The translations under genes were made by a program, and so were the position numbers. Below are positions 16,507-25,237 of a DNA stretch of 40,738 bases, in pieces. The stretch's first letter is position 1, and each line of letters begins with the position of its first letter. The DNA is from an uncultured Lachnospiraceae bacterium (GTDB lineage Bacteria; Bacillota; Clostridia; Lachnospirales; Lachnospiraceae), in NCBI GenBank assembly GCA_946626215.1, contig CAMOUD010000004.1, positions 1-40,738 on the forward strand, written 5' to 3'. The notes beneath the pieces are model-generated. The model searched no databases. It was not told where the DNA came from and worked only from the letters and a program-made list of their open reading frames with translations.

Positions 16507-17381
16507 GCTTCTTCCTCCCCCGCAGGGAGCCTTTCCAGGGTGATCCTTCCAAGGCGCCCTGACCGGAAATCATCCAGGATGGTCCTGGCGGTCCTGCGGA
16601 TGTCCGGCTCTCCGCCCTTCAGGCAGAGGTTGCGGCTGACGGCGACGGCCCTCAGTCTCTCCTCTCCGGTCCAGACCGGGTCATAGGTCTCCCCTTCCCT
16701 GGCGTAGCGGGCAGCCATCATGCCGGGATATTCCTTTTCCAGGTAGGCGGCCAGCCACATGGACAGCTCTTCCTCGTCCAGGAGCTCATCCCGGATGGCG
16801 CTGACCAGGGCCAGACGGATCCCGATCTCCCTGTCCTCGAACTTGGGCCAGAGGATGCCGGGCGTATCCAGGAGGTCCAGGTTCTTTCCCAGCCGGATCC
16901 ACTGCTTGCCCCTGGTCACGCCGGGCTTGTTGCCGGTCTTGGCCGAGGCCTTGCCGGCAAAGGAATTGATGAAGGTGGACTTGCCCACGTTGGGGACGCC
17001 CACCACCATGGCCCGCAGGGGCCGGCCCACGATGCCCCGTTTCCGGTCCCGTTCGATCTTGGCCTGGCAGGCCTGGTCCACGGCCTTCCGGATCTGGTCG
17101 TTTGCCTTCCTGGTCCTGGCGTCCAGGGCGATGACCTTTATGCCCTTTTCCTCATAATAACGGATATATTCCTGGGTCCTGGCCGGATCGGCCAGGTCGG
17201 CCTTGCACAGTAGGAGGATCCTGGATCTGTTCCCCGCCAGGGTGTCGATGTCGGGGTTGCGGCTGCTCAGAGGGATCCTGGCATCCGCCAGCTCTATGAC
17301 CAGGTCCACCAGACGGATATTTTCCTCCATCATCCTCCTGGCCTTGGTCATATGCCCCGGGTACCACTGATATTCTTTCAT
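16503..17381 (-). CDS. rbgA: Ribosome biogenesis GTPase RbgA (YlqF)
   Basis: RbgA acts in late 50S assembly. The 292 residues show the circularly permuted G-domain order: the G4-like CKADL first (about 59), then G1 GVPNVGKST (about 128), then G3 DTPG (about 174). The N-terminal QWYPGHMTKA motif is diagnostic. The frame is open upstream to a further ATG at 17480, but the ATG of MKEYQWYPGH is chosen because family members begin there. It lies 153 bp after rplS with no lepB between, unlike many related operons. Confidence 0.93.
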   Translation of the reverse strand: MKEYQWYPGHMTKARRMMEENIRLVDLVIELADARIPLSSRNPDIDTLAGNRSRILLLCKADLADPARTQEYIRYYEEKGIKVIALDARTRKANDQIRKAVDQACQAKIERDRKRGIVGRPLRAMVVGVPNVGKSTFINSFAGKASAKTGNKPGVTRGKQWIRLGKNLDLLDTPGILWPKFEDREIGIRLALVSAIRDELLDEEELSMWLAAYLEKEYPGMMAARYAREGETYDPVWTGEERLRAVAVSRNLCLKGGEPDIRRTARTILDDFRSGRLGRITLERLPAGEEEA

Positions 17382-17498
17382 ATTTATAAACCTTATGGAA
17401 ATCTGTTCCCGGAAGTCTGTTTCCGCTTCCTCTGCCCGGCCGCCGCCACGCGGCAGCCCTCCGATCCTCCGGGAATGCACGAACGCCGGATAACAAAG

Positions 17499-17520
17499 AG
17501 CCGCACTTTGCAGTGCGGCT
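17499..17520 (-). terminator. Hairpin after rplS
   Basis: A 9-bp stem AGCCGCACT/AGTGCGGCT with a 4-nt loop is followed on the minus strand by CTTTGTT. It lies 15 bp after the rplS stop codon and probably reduces read-through into rbgA-rnhB. Confidence 0.55.
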
Positions 17521-17534
17521 CCCCGAAAAAATCA

Positions 17535-17888
17535 TTATCTTACGTTCTTGGCTTTGACTCTTGCCTTCTTGCCGCTCAGACCGCGCAGGTAGTTGAGCTT
17601 TGCTCTTCTGACCTTACCTTCTCTGACGACGGTCACGCTCTCCACGTTGGGGGAGTGCAGAGGCCATGTCTTCTCAACGCCGATACCGCTGGATTCTTTT
17701 CTGACGGTGAAGGTAGTCCTTGCGCCGCCGCCCTGGATCTTCATGACGGTCCCTTCGAAGATCTGGACTCTTTCACGGGTACCCTCTTTGATCCTGTTCG
17801 CGACACGGACAGTGTCACCAACGTTGAACTGGGGGACTTCGGCCTTGAGCTGAGCCTTCTCAAGCTCTCTGATGATTTCGTAGTTCAT
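17535..17888 (-). CDS. rplS: 50S ribosomal protein L19
   Basis: L19 is a 117-residue protein at the 30S-50S interface. It is recognised by [47 protein letters not shown] and the basic tail [15 protein letters not shown] strong AAAGGAG site lies before the ATG. It follows trmD with a 222-bp gap that contains its own promoter. Confidence 0.97.
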   Translation of the reverse strand: MNYEIIRELEKAQLKAEVPQFNVGDTVRVANRIKEGTRERVQIFEGTVMKIQGGGARTTFTVRKESSGIGVEKTWPLHSPNVESVTVVREGKVRRAKLNYLRGLSGKKARVKAKNVR

Positions 17889-18052
17889 ATCTTTTCTCCT
17901 TTTCCGGATGTTCTTGCCCGTTCCCGGTCCGGCCCGGACGCCTTCGTCCCCGGACCCTCTCTCATCTTACGCTGCTCCGCAGCCGGCAGAGGACCATCTC
18001 TTTTCTTTATGCGGTACCCGCAGAGGGACGCCCGCATGTTCGCAACATTGAT

Positions 18053-18081
18053 ACTTTACCATAGAAGCAGGACGGATGCAA
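18053..18081 (-). promoter_or_regulatory. Promoter and leader of rplS
   Basis: Minus strand TTGCAT (18081-18076), 17-bp spacer and extended -10 TGGTAAAGT (TAAAGT at 18058-18053). The predicted leader to the rplS start is about 155 nt, long enough for an autoregulatory structure. An L19-leader type RNA would fit the position, but I cannot confirm its consensus. Confidence 0.6.
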
Positions 18082-18110
18082 CAGGATTTTTGCCCGAAAT
18101 ACCGTCCTTT

Positions 18111-18875
18111 TCAGCCTGTTTCAGGGCTGTCCTTTGCAGGCCTGGGGCGCTTTTTCCTGCCCTTCGGCTTCCCGTAGTCGGGATTGGCCTCCATGAAAGC
18201 GGCGTAGAGGTCCGGCCGCCGGATCCGGGTCCTTTCCACTGCCTGTTCCATGCGCCAGGCGTCCACCTTCGCGTGGTCCCCGCTGAGGAGGATGGGCGGC
18301 ACCTTCTTCCCGTGCCATTCCTCCGGCCTGGAATACTGGGGATACTCCAGAAGGCCGTGCATATGGGATTCTGTGTCAGAGGAGTCATGGTTGCCCAGGA
18401 CTCCGGGGATCATCCGGGAAACGGCGTCGATGACCACCATGGCCGCCAGCTCGCCCCCGGTCAGGACATAGTCCCCGATGGAGATCTCGTCGGTGACGAT
18501 CTCCTCCAGGACCCTTTCATCGATCCCCTCATAGTGGCCGCAGAGGAGGATCAGGTCCTCTTCCTCCGCCAGGTCTCTGGCCATCTGCTGGCTGAAGACC
18601 TTCCCCTGGGGGGTCAGATAGACGACCCTGGCCTTGCCGGGCAGGCGCCTTTGGATGCTGTCCCAGCAGTCATAGACCGGCTGGGCCTGCATGAGCATGC
18701 CGGCGCCGCCGCCATAGGTGTAATCGTCCACCTTGCCGTGCTTGTTGTCCGTATACTCGCGGATGTTGACGGCCTCAAAGGAGACCAGTCCCTTTTCCTC
18801 CGCCCGGAGCAGGATGCTGGTCCGAAGGCCCTGCATGACCATGTCCGGAAAGAGGGTCATGACATGAAAACGCAC
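18111..18875 (-). CDS. trmD: tRNA (guanine-37-N1)-methyltransferase
   Basis: TrmD makes m1G37, preventing +1 frameshifting. The 254-residue SPOUT protein shows MTLFPDM at the start, [17 protein letters not shown], the trefoil-knot AdoMet site ([13 protein letters not shown] and [15 protein letters not shown]), and [14 protein letters not shown]. The start codon is GTG with a very strong AGGAGGAGAGGAG site. It lies 13 bp after rimM. Confidence 0.96.
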   Translation of the reverse strand: MRFHVMTLFPDMVMQGLRTSILLRAEEKGLVSFEAVNIREYTDNKHGKVDDYTYGGGAGMLMQAQPVYDCWDSIQRRLPGKARVVYLTPQGKVFSQQMARDLAEEEDLILLCGHYEGIDERVLEEIVTDEISIGDYVLTGGELAAMVVIDAVSRMIPGVLGNHDSSDTESHMHGLLEYPQYSRPEEWHGKKVPPILLSGDHAKVDAWRMEQAVERTRIRRPDLYAAFMEANPDYGKPKGRKKRPRPAKDSPETG

Positions 18876-18888
18876 TGCTCCTCTCCTC

Positions 18889-19401
18889 CTACAGGTCCGT
18901 CAGGCCGGGCATGAGGAAGACCTCCACAAAGCCGCCCTCCAGGTCGATCTTTCTGACGCACTGGTCGATCCGGGGCAGGAGCAGGTCCTTGTCTCCCTCT
19001 CTGGAGACCACAAAGACATCGTTGGCCCCTGTCTCCAGGACGTCGGTCAGGGTGCCGATCTCCTCTCCCTCCAGGGTCCTGACCTTCAGGCCGATCAGGT
19101 CCGGGATGAAGTACTCTCCCTCCTCCAGGGGAAGGGCGTCCTCCCTGTCGATCAGGATCTCCGCTCCCTTCAGGTGCTGGACATCCTCGATCCTGTCCAT
19201 GCCCTCAAAGCAGACGAGCACATATTTCTTAAAGAAGCGGACGCTCCGGATCCTGGTCTCTACGCGGTCCTTCCTGCCGGAAATGACCACCTCCTCCAGG
19301 TCCAGGAAGCGTTCGGGATCATCTGTTGTGGGAAGGACCTTGACCTCGCCCTTCAGGCCATGGGTGCCGGTGATCACACCGACCCGAAACTGTTCAACCA
19401 T
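18889..19401 (-). CDS. rimM: Ribosome maturation factor RimM
   Basis: RimM assists 30S head assembly. The 170 residues have the N-terminal RimM barrel ([20 protein letters not shown]) and a C-terminal PRC-barrel (about 95-170: [20 protein letters not shown], then NDVFVV). It lies between khpA and trmD in the usual order. Confidence 0.95.
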   Translation of the reverse strand: MVEQFRVGVITGTHGLKGEVKVLPTTDDPERFLDLEEVVISGRKDRVETRIRSVRFFKKYVLVCFEGMDRIEDVQHLKGAEILIDREDALPLEEGEYFIPDLIGLKVRTLEGEEIGTLTDVLETGANDVFVVSREGDKDLLLPRIDQCVRKIDLEGGFVEVFLMPGLTDL

Positions 19402-19438
19402 CTTTGTCTTTTCTCCGTCCCGCGCCTCTATATGAAAC

Positions 19439-19461
19439 GGCAGGCCCCGGAGGGACCTGCC
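19439..19461 (-). other. Hairpin between khpA and rimM
   Basis: GGCAGG/CCTGCC with further inner pairing (CCC/GGG) forms a compact hairpin 20 bp after the khpA stop. It is followed by GTTTCAT, a weak T run. Possible attenuation or RNA processing site. Confidence 0.35.
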
Positions 19462-19481
19462 GCGTCCTGCGCGTTTGCTGT

Positions 19482-19709
19482 TTACTGAATGTCGACATCG
19501 ACCCTGATATCATCCTTGGAAGACGCAGCTTTGACGACCGAACGGATCGCCTTGGCGATCCGGCCCTGCTTGCCGATGACTTTTCCCATATCAGAAGGCG
19601 CGACATGCAGCTGGACCCTGATATTCTTTCCTTCCTGCTTCTCGGTCACGACGACCTCGTCAGGATGCTCTACCAGAGCCTTCGCAATGACTTCAACTAA
19701 TTCTTTCAT
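19482..19709 (-). CDS. khpA: KH-domain RNA-binding protein KhpA (YlqC)
   Basis: This 75-residue single KH domain protein has the GKVIGKQGRIAKAIR loop (a GxxG motif). In other Firmicutes KhpA pairs with KhpB to bind RNA and influence cell division. AGGAAAGG precedes the ATG. It lies between rpsP and rimM as usual. Confidence 0.93.
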   Translation of the reverse strand: MKELVEVIAKALVEHPDEVVVTEKQEGKNIRVQLHVAPSDMGKVIGKQGRIAKAIRSVVKAASSKDDIRVDVDIQ

Positions 19710-19765
19710 CCTTACCTTTCCTGCTGATAATCAGGCCAGAAAGTCTTCGATGACAGCAGGGAAAA

Positions 19766-20005
19766 TCATTTGATGCCTGCCTGCCTGAAGAGCTTCTTGA
19801 CTACAGTTGTGGGCTGCGCGCCGCATGCAAGCCATTTCTTTGCCGCCTCAGCATCGATCTTGACAGTGCTGGGCTCGGTATTGGGATCGTAGGTGCCGAT
19901 CGTGTCGATCGCGCGGCCGCTCCTGGGAGCTGCTGCGTCGGCAACTACGATTCTGTAAAGCGGGACCTTCTTCTCACCAATTCTTGTCAGTCTGATCTTA
20001 ACCAT
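19766..20005 (-). CDS. rpsP: 30S ribosomal protein S16
   Basis: S16 has 79 residues, recognised by [40 protein letters not shown] and the tail [16 protein letters not shown]. An AAGGAGG ribosome site is present. It follows ffh after a 106-bp gap, where the minus strand holds a small CGGAGC/GCTCCG hairpin (about 20055-20070). Confidence 0.97.
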   Translation of the reverse strand: MVKIRLTRIGEKKVPLYRIVVADAAAPRSGRAIDTIGTYDPNTEPSTVKIDAEAAKKWLACGAQPTTVVKKLFRQAGIK

Positions 20006-20111
20006 TTTTTCCTCCTTAATTCCTTATGGTATAAATCTCATATATATGGAAGCGGAGCAAGCTCCGTTTCTGACCTTATAAAAATACAATTGCCTCCGGT
20101 TCAGAGCCGCC

Positions 20112-21509
20112 TCAGAAGGGGAAGCCTCCCCGTCTGCCGCCGAAGGGATTGCCTCCCATGCCGCCGAAGCCTCCGAAGGGACTGCCGCCCCTCCTGCGTC
20201 CGCCCTTGGGCATGGACTTCATCATCTTCTGCATCTGGGTGAACTGTTTGATGAAGCGGTTGACGTCCGCGATGGAGTTGCCGGAGCCCCTGGCGATCCT
20301 GAACTTGCGCTGGGGCGTCAGGAGCTTGGGGTTGGCCCTCTCCTCGGGGGTCATGGACAGGATGATGGCCTCTGTCCGCCGGAGCTGCTTTTCATCGATG
20401 GCGCCCTCCAGGTCGGCCTTGCTCATGCCCAGGCCGGGCAGCATGCCCAGCATGCTGGAAAGACCGCCCATCTTGCGCATCTGCTTCATGCTCTCCAGGT
20501 AGTCGTTGAAATCGAACTTGCCCTTCTTGAGCCTGGAAGCCATATCCCGGCCCTTTTCCTCATCCTCCTTGTCCAGGTTCTGCTGGGCCTTTTCGATGAG
20601 GGTCAGGACGTCGCCCATGCCCAGGATCCTGCTGGCCATGCGGTCCGGATAGAACTGCTCCAGGTCGGAGAGCTTTTCGCCCATACCTACGTAAAGGATG
20701 GGCTTGCCGGTGATGGCCTTGATGGACAGGGCCGCGCCGCCTCTGGTATCGCCGTCCATCTTGGAGAGGACGACGCCGTCGATGCCGATCTTGGCATCGA
20801 AGGTCTTGGCCACGCTGACGGCCTCCTGGCCGGTCATGGCGTCGACGATCAGGATGGTCTGATGGACCGGGACCGCTTTCTTGATGCGGGCCACCTCGTT
20901 CATCATGTCCACGTCGATCTGGAGACGGCCTGCCGTATCCAGGATGATGACGTTCTCACGGTTGGCCGCCGCGTGGTCCATGGCCGCCCGGGCGATGTCC
21001 TCGGGCTTTGCCGTATCTCCCATGGAAAAGACCTCTACGCCGACCTTTTCACCGTTGACCTGCAGCTGCTTGATGGCCGCGGGCCTGTAGACGTCCAGGG
21101 CGACCAGCAGGGGCTTCCTGCCCCAGGACTTCATCTTGCCGGCGATCTTGGCCGCTGTGGTCGTTTTGCCGGCGCCCTGAAGACCGACCATCATGATGAC
21201 GGTGGGCGTTCCGGCAGGCTGGAGCCTGATCTCCGTGGTCTCGGACCCCATGAGGCTGATCAGCTCCTCGTTGACGATCTTGATGACCATCTGGGCGGGA
21301 TTCAGGCCGTTCATGACATCCTGGCCGATGGACCTTTCCTCCACGGTCTTGACGAACTGCTTGACCACCCGGAAGTTAACGTCCGCCTCCAGCAGGGCCA
21401 TCTTGACCTCCTTCATGGCAGCCTTGACGTCTGCCTCGGAGAGCCGGCCCTTGCCGCTCAGGTTCCTGAAGATGCTGTTTAATTTCTCTGTTAAGGAATC
21501 AAATGCCAT
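20112..21509 (-). CDS. ffh: Signal recognition particle protein Ffh
   Basis: Ffh binds signal peptides on ribosomes and docks with FtsY. The 465 residues contain the N domain, the G domain with GLQGAGKTTTAAKIA (about 108-122), DTAGRLQID and SKMDGDTRGGAALS, and the Met-rich M domain (about 325-435). The C terminus is an unusually Gly/Phe-rich tail (GGFGGMGGNPFGGRRGGFPF). Its ATG directly follows the ylxM stop codon (TAAATG), so the two are translationally coupled. No 4.5S RNA gene was seen in the window. Confidence 0.97.
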   Translation of the reverse strand: MAFDSLTEKLNSIFRNLSGKGRLSEADVKAAMKEVKMALLEADVNFRVVKQFVKTVEERSIGQDVMNGLNPAQMVIKIVNEELISLMGSETTEIRLQPAGTPTVIMMVGLQGAGKTTTAAKIAGKMKSWGRKPLLVALDVYRPAAIKQLQVNGEKVGVEVFSMGDTAKPEDIARAAMDHAAANRENVIILDTAGRLQIDVDMMNEVARIKKAVPVHQTILIVDAMTGQEAVSVAKTFDAKIGIDGVVLSKMDGDTRGGAALSIKAITGKPILYVGMGEKLSDLEQFYPDRMASRILGMGDVLTLIEKAQQNLDKEDEEKGRDMASRLKKGKFDFNDYLESMKQMRKMGGLSSMLGMLPGLGMSKADLEGAIDEKQLRRTEAIILSMTPEERANPKLLTPQRKFRIARGSGNSIADVNRFIKQFTQMQKMMKSMPKGGRRRGGSPFGGFGGMGGNPFGGRRGGFPF

Positions 21510-21851
21510 TTAGTCCAGATCCTTTTTAATCTGACGGGCCATATCGTGAATGCCTCTTCTCAGGAAGTAGGCATCCAGTCCCGATTCTGCCAGTGCGTCC
21601 AGTCTGCGGACATCCTCGCTGATCCGCTCGAACCGGCCGATCATGCCCAGAGTCTTTTCATATTTCTGCATCAGGGCCGTGCAGCGCCTGACCAGGTCAT
21701 GGACAGCCTGCTTGCTGATTCCCTCTGCCTCGGCGATCTCGATCAGGGAGAGGTCGTCATGGACCAGCTGTCTGTAGATATGCTGTTGATGGGCGGTCAG
21801 GAGCTGGCCGTAAAAATCAAAGAGCCTGCCCTGCTCGACGATCTTTTCCAT
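21510..21851 (-). CDS. ylxM: YlxM family helix-turn-helix protein (putative SRP-associated)
   Basis: This 113-residue protein has a sigma-70 region-4-like HTH (LSLIEIAEAEGISKQAVHDL, about 38-57). YlxM homologs sit beside ffh throughout Firmicutes and are linked to the SRP pathway. The start is placed at MEKIVEQGRLFDFYG because GGAG lies 7 bp upstream; longer versions of the frame run into the promoter. Confidence 0.9.
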   Translation of the reverse strand: MEKIVEQGRLFDFYGQLLTAHQQHIYRQLVHDDLSLIEIAEAEGISKQAVHDLVRRCTALMQKYEKTLGMIGRFERISEDVRRLDALAESGLDAYFLRRGIHDMARQIKKDLD

Positions 21852-21888
21852 CTGATTCTCCGTATGCATAATAAGCCCTACTCGGCAT

Positions 21889-21917
21889 ATTCTACCGGGC
21901 AGGGCTTTGAATGTCAA
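21889..21917 (-). promoter_or_regulatory. Consensus promoter of the ylxM-ffh-rpsP operon
   Basis: Minus strand TTGACA (21917-21912), 17-bp spacer, TAGAAT (21894-21889), about 37 bp before the ylxM start. This separates ylxM-ffh from the upstream ftsY-ilvA genes. Confidence 0.85.
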
Positions 21918-21965
21918 GGTTATTTTCTTGACTGTTTTTACCGGATGCAAGGTTTTTTTCTTGAC
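21915..21965. repeat. Paired 18-bp repeat overlapping the ylxM promoter
   Basis: CAAGGTTATTTTCTTGAC (21915-21932) and CAAGGTTTTTTTCTTGAC (21948-21965) differ at one base and are spaced 33 bp apart. The first lies in a GTCAAG-N8-CTTGAC palindrome covering the -35 box, so the pair has the layout of an operator. Confidence 0.55.
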
Positions 21966-22030
21966 CGGCTCTCAGGAGACGCCTTTCCTTCCTGCTTTTT
22001 CCCTTTTCGGGCCTTCTTCCGCTCCTTATG

Positions 22031-23026
22031 TCATTCAGAAATGAGCTCCATGATCAGGAAGGCGCTGTAATCGGAATCCGACAGCTGGACGGAGCTTCCG
22101 TAGGTCCAGAAGCGGAAGGCGTAGGGATAGTAGGGATCGTCCGTATAGTCCGCGACCCAGGTGCTGTAGCGGCGCAGGCTCCGGAGCCTGACGGATCCGC
22201 AGAGGGCCTTGAGGTCTCCCCCGACCACGGGGTCAAAGCCTTCTCCCTTCAGCATGTCCAGGATCTTCTTGACGCCCGCGGTCCTTCTGACGGCGATCTC
22301 GGGATCCTCTTCATCGGCGTAGGACCGCACATAGATGGCCACGGTCCCCTCAAAGGTCCTGTCCGCTTCCCGGATGGACCGGATGATGTCCATGGCCTGG
22401 CTCTTTCCCGTTTCCTCGTCGGTGGGCGTGACCGTGACGGAGACGCAGGGACGGACGCCTGCTTTTTCGGCAGAGACCAGAAGGCCGGGGAACTGGGTGT
22501 TGGGGATCAGCTCGCTCTTGCTGTTGAAGCGTCCCAGGGACAGGAAGGCAAAGGTCACCTCATTCCTCAGGGCCTCCTCCCAGTCCGGGGCAGCGGCGCC
22601 TTCGGGCAGGGCGATCCCGGTCTCCGACCGGAAGCCCCCGGGCCCCGCGTAGAACAGAAAGTCCCGGCCGTCCCTGGCGAAGTCCTCGGGCAGGAACTCG
22701 TTCCGGGTCAGCCTTCCGTCGATCTCATAAAAGGAAAAGACCCCGTTGTCGTCCACCACCACATGGTCCGGATAGAGGTCCCGGATGGCCTGCAGGGCGG
22801 TCTCCCCGGAGGAAAGGCCCTCCCGGAGGCTGTCCAGGACCTGGTCCCGGGCGGCCCCTCCCGCCCTTGCCACATCCTTCTCCGTGTAATAGAAGGGCCA
22901 GAGCAGGACAACAGCCGCCGTGAGCAGGGAAAAGATGGAAATGGCGCAGAGGATCAGGATGTTGATCAGATAGCCCTTTTCCCTGGCCGCGGGATTCTTT
23001 TTTCTTTCAGCGATTCTCTCTTCCAT
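22031..23026 (-). CDS. Membrane-anchored GH25-like protein, probably inactive
   Basis: The 331-residue protein has a basic N terminus, one membrane helix (YLINILILCAISIFSLLTAA, about 19-38) and a large outside domain. The C-terminal 200 residues follow the pattern of GH25 muramidases: PDWEEAL, FAFLSLG, SAEKAGVRPCVSV, an Ala/Glu-rich helix, KKILDMLKGEGFDPVV, STWVADY and FRFWTYGSS near the end. The acidic residues expected in GIDVS and in the D-x-E strand are replaced (GIALP, AIYVRS), so catalysis is unlikely. Region 60-120 is unrecognised. It lies 8 bp after ilvA with no clear ribosome site. The GH25 relation is inferred by eye. Confidence 0.5.
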   Translation of the reverse strand: MEERIAERKKNPAAREKGYLINILILCAISIFSLLTAAVVLLWPFYYTEKDVARAGGAARDQVLDSLREGLSSGETALQAIRDLYPDHVVVDDNGVFSFYEIDGRLTRNEFLPEDFARDGRDFLFYAGPGGFRSETGIALPEGAAAPDWEEALRNEVTFAFLSLGRFNSKSELIPNTQFPGLLVSAEKAGVRPCVSVTVTPTDEETGKSQAMDIIRSIREADRTFEGTVAIYVRSYADEEDPEIAVRRTAGVKKILDMLKGEGFDPVVGGDLKALCGSVRLRSLRRYSTWVADYTDDPYYPYAFRFWTYGSSVQLSDSDYSAFLIMELISE

Positions 23027-23034
23027 AGGGATAC

Positions 23035-24255
23035 TCAGATGTTGGTCCGGACCAGCTTGGGATTATAGCCTTCCTCTTTGAGCCTGGCCATGATGGCCTC
23101 CTTGTGCTCCGTACCAAAAGCTTCCAGGGTGATGCGCAGCTCTACGGCCGCGTTCCGGTTGATGGATACGAACTGGTTGTGCTCCAGCTTGATGACGTTT
23201 CCGGAAAGGTCCGCCAGGAGGCCGGAGACCTTGTGGAGCTCGCCGGGCCTGTCGGGCAGAAGGACGGATACGGTGAAGATCCTGTCCCTGAGGATCAGGC
23301 CCTGCTGGATGACGGAGGACATGGTGATGATGTCCATGTTGCCGCCGGAGAGGACCGAGACCACCTTTTTGTTCCTGCACTGGATGTGATGGAGGGCCGC
23401 CACGCTCAGAAGGCCGGAGTTCTCCACGATCATTTTGTGGTTCTCGACCATATCCAGGAAGGCGGTGACCAGCTCATGGTCCGGGACCGTGATCACATCG
23501 TCCAGGTTCTGCTGCAGATAGGGGAAGATGACGCTGCCGGGCGTCTTGACGGCGGTGCCGTCGGCAATGGTATTGATCCCGGGAAGGGTCACGACCTTGC
23601 CTGCCTGGAAGGAGGCCTGGAGACAGTTGGCCCCTTCGGGCTCCACGCCGATGACCCTGACATTGGGCTTTAAGAGCTTGGCCAGGGTGGAAACGCCGGT
23701 GGCCAGGCCGCCGCCTCCCACAGGGACCAAGATGATGTCCACCAGGGGCAGGTCCTTGATGATCTCCATGGCGATGGTGCCCTGGCCGGTGGCTACGGCC
23801 GGATCGTCAAAGGGATGGATGAAGGTATAGCCCTCCTTTTCGGCCAGCTCCAGGGCATGGCCGCAGGCCTCGTCATAGACATCTCCGTAGAGGACTACCT
23901 CGGCCCCCAGGGCCTTGGTTCGGTTGATCTTGATCAGAGGGGTGGTGGTGGGCATGACGATGACCGCCCTGGCCCCGAACTGGCGGGCCGCGAAGGCCAC
24001 GCCCTGGGCGTGGTTGCCCGCGGAGGCCGTGATCAGGCCCTTCTCCCTCTCCTCCCTGGACAGGGTGCTGATCTTATAGTAGGCGCCGCGGACCTTGTAG
24101 GCCCCGGTCCTCTGCATGTTTTCCGGCTTCAGGTAGACCTTGCCGCCTGTGAGGGCGCTGAAATAGTCCGAATAGACCAGCTCTGTATCGAGCGTGACCT
24201 GCCTGACGGCCTCACAGGCCTTTTCAAATGCTTCGAGCGTAAGCTGCGTGCTCAT
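23035..24255 (-). CDS. ilvA: Threonine ammonia-lyase (threonine deaminase)
   Basis: This enzyme converts threonine to 2-ketobutyrate, the entry to isoleucine synthesis. The 406-residue fold-type II PLP protein has the PLP Lys in GAYKVRGA (about 54), SAGNHAQGVAFAA, and the phosphate loop GGGGLATGV (about 182). A C-terminal ACT domain (about 325-400) makes allosteric control likely. GAGGAAAG precedes the ATG. It lies 17 bp after ftsY, an unusual spot for an amino-acid gene, and supplies the substrate for ilvB encoded 17 kb away. Confidence 0.93.
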   Translation of the reverse strand: MSTQLTLEAFEKACEAVRQVTLDTELVYSDYFSALTGGKVYLKPENMQRTGAYKVRGAYYKISTLSREEREKGLITASAGNHAQGVAFAARQFGARAVIVMPTTTPLIKINRTKALGAEVVLYGDVYDEACGHALELAEKEGYTFIHPFDDPAVATGQGTIAMEIIKDLPLVDIILVPVGGGGLATGVSTLAKLLKPNVRVIGVEPEGANCLQASFQAGKVVTLPGINTIADGTAVKTPGSVIFPYLQQNLDDVITVPDHELVTAFLDMVENHKMIVENSGLLSVAALHHIQCRNKKVVSVLSGGNMDIITMSSVIQQGLILRDRIFTVSVLLPDRPGELHKVSGLLADLSGNVIKLEHNQFVSINRNAAVELRITLEAFGTEHKEAIMARLKEEGYNPKLVRTNI

Positions 24256-24272
24256 AGTGTATCTTTCCTCGC

Positions 24273-25199
24273 TTAATAGAACAGGGCGTCCACGAACTGG
24301 TCGGGATTGAACTTCTGCAGGTCCTCGATCTTCTCACCGACGCCGATGAACTTGACCGGGACTCCGATCTCCGACTGGACCGCGATGGCGATGCCGCCCT
24401 TGGCGGTGCCGTCCATCTTGGTCAGGATAATGCCTGTCAGGTTGGTGACAGAAGCGAACTCCCTGGCCTGATGGACCGCGTTCTGGCCCGTGGCGGCGTC
24501 CAGGACGACCCAGTTCTCCCTGAAGCAGCCGGGATATTCACGGCTGATGATCCGGTCGATCTTGGCCAGCTCGTTCATCAGGTTCTTCTTGTTGTGCAGC
24601 CGGCCCGCCGTATCCACCAGGAGGATATCCGTCTTCCTGGCCCTGGCGGCGCTGACGGCGTCATAGACCACGGAGGCGGGATCCGATCCCTCCCTGCCGC
24701 TGATGATGTCGACGCCGGCCCTCCTGGCCCATTCGGTCAGCTGCTCGTTGGCGGCCGCCCGGAAGGTATCGGCGGAGGCGATCAGGACCTTCTTGCCCAT
24801 AGCCTTGTAGTTGGCGGCCAGCTTGCCCACCGTAGTGGTCTTGCCCACGCCGTTGACCCCGATGATCAGGATCACGGCCGGCCCCTGCTCAAAGGCATAG
24901 GCGTCCTTGCCCTGCTTCATCTGGTTCCGGATCTGGAGGATCAGCTCCTGGCGGCAGTCGGCCGCCCAGCGGATCTTCTCCTCTCTGACCTGCTCTCTCA
25001 GATGCTCCAGGAGCATGTCGGTGGTCCGGATGCCGATGTCGCCCATGATCATGGTCTCCTCCAGCTCCTCCAGGAACTCGTCGGTGACCCTGTCATAGGA
25101 GGCGAAGACCATGTCCATGTTGTCGGTGATGTTGGCTCTTGTCTTGGAAAGCCCCTGTTTCAGTCGGGCAAAAAAGCCCGTGTTTTCTTTCTCGCTCAT
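24273..25199 (-). CDS. ftsY: Signal recognition particle receptor FtsY
   Basis: FtsY is the membrane-associated GTPase that receives Ffh-ribosome complexes. The 308-residue protein is a compact form without the long acidic A domain. It shows the NG domain with [15 protein letters not shown] (about 108-122), [12 protein letters not shown], and [12 protein letters not shown] near the C terminus. The ATG of [10 protein letters not shown] is chosen because GAGGAG lies close upstream; an in-frame ATG six codons earlier has no ribosome site. It follows smc by 38 bp. Confidence 0.95.
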   Translation of the reverse strand: MSEKENTGFFARLKQGLSKTRANITDNMDMVFASYDRVTDEFLEELEETMIMGDIGIRTTDMLLEHLREQVREEKIRWAADCRQELILQIRNQMKQGKDAYAFEQGPAVILIIGVNGVGKTTTVGKLAANYKAMGKKVLIASADTFRAAANEQLTEWARRAGVDIISGREGSDPASVVYDAVSAARARKTDILLVDTAGRLHNKKNLMNELAKIDRIISREYPGCFRENWVVLDAATGQNAVHQAREFASVTNLTGIILTKMDGTAKGGIAIAVQSEIGVPVKFIGVGEKIEDLQKFNPDQFVDALFY

Positions 25200-25237
25200 A
25201 GGCTCCTCTTTTCTCATGGCTGCCCGGGGGCATCCGT

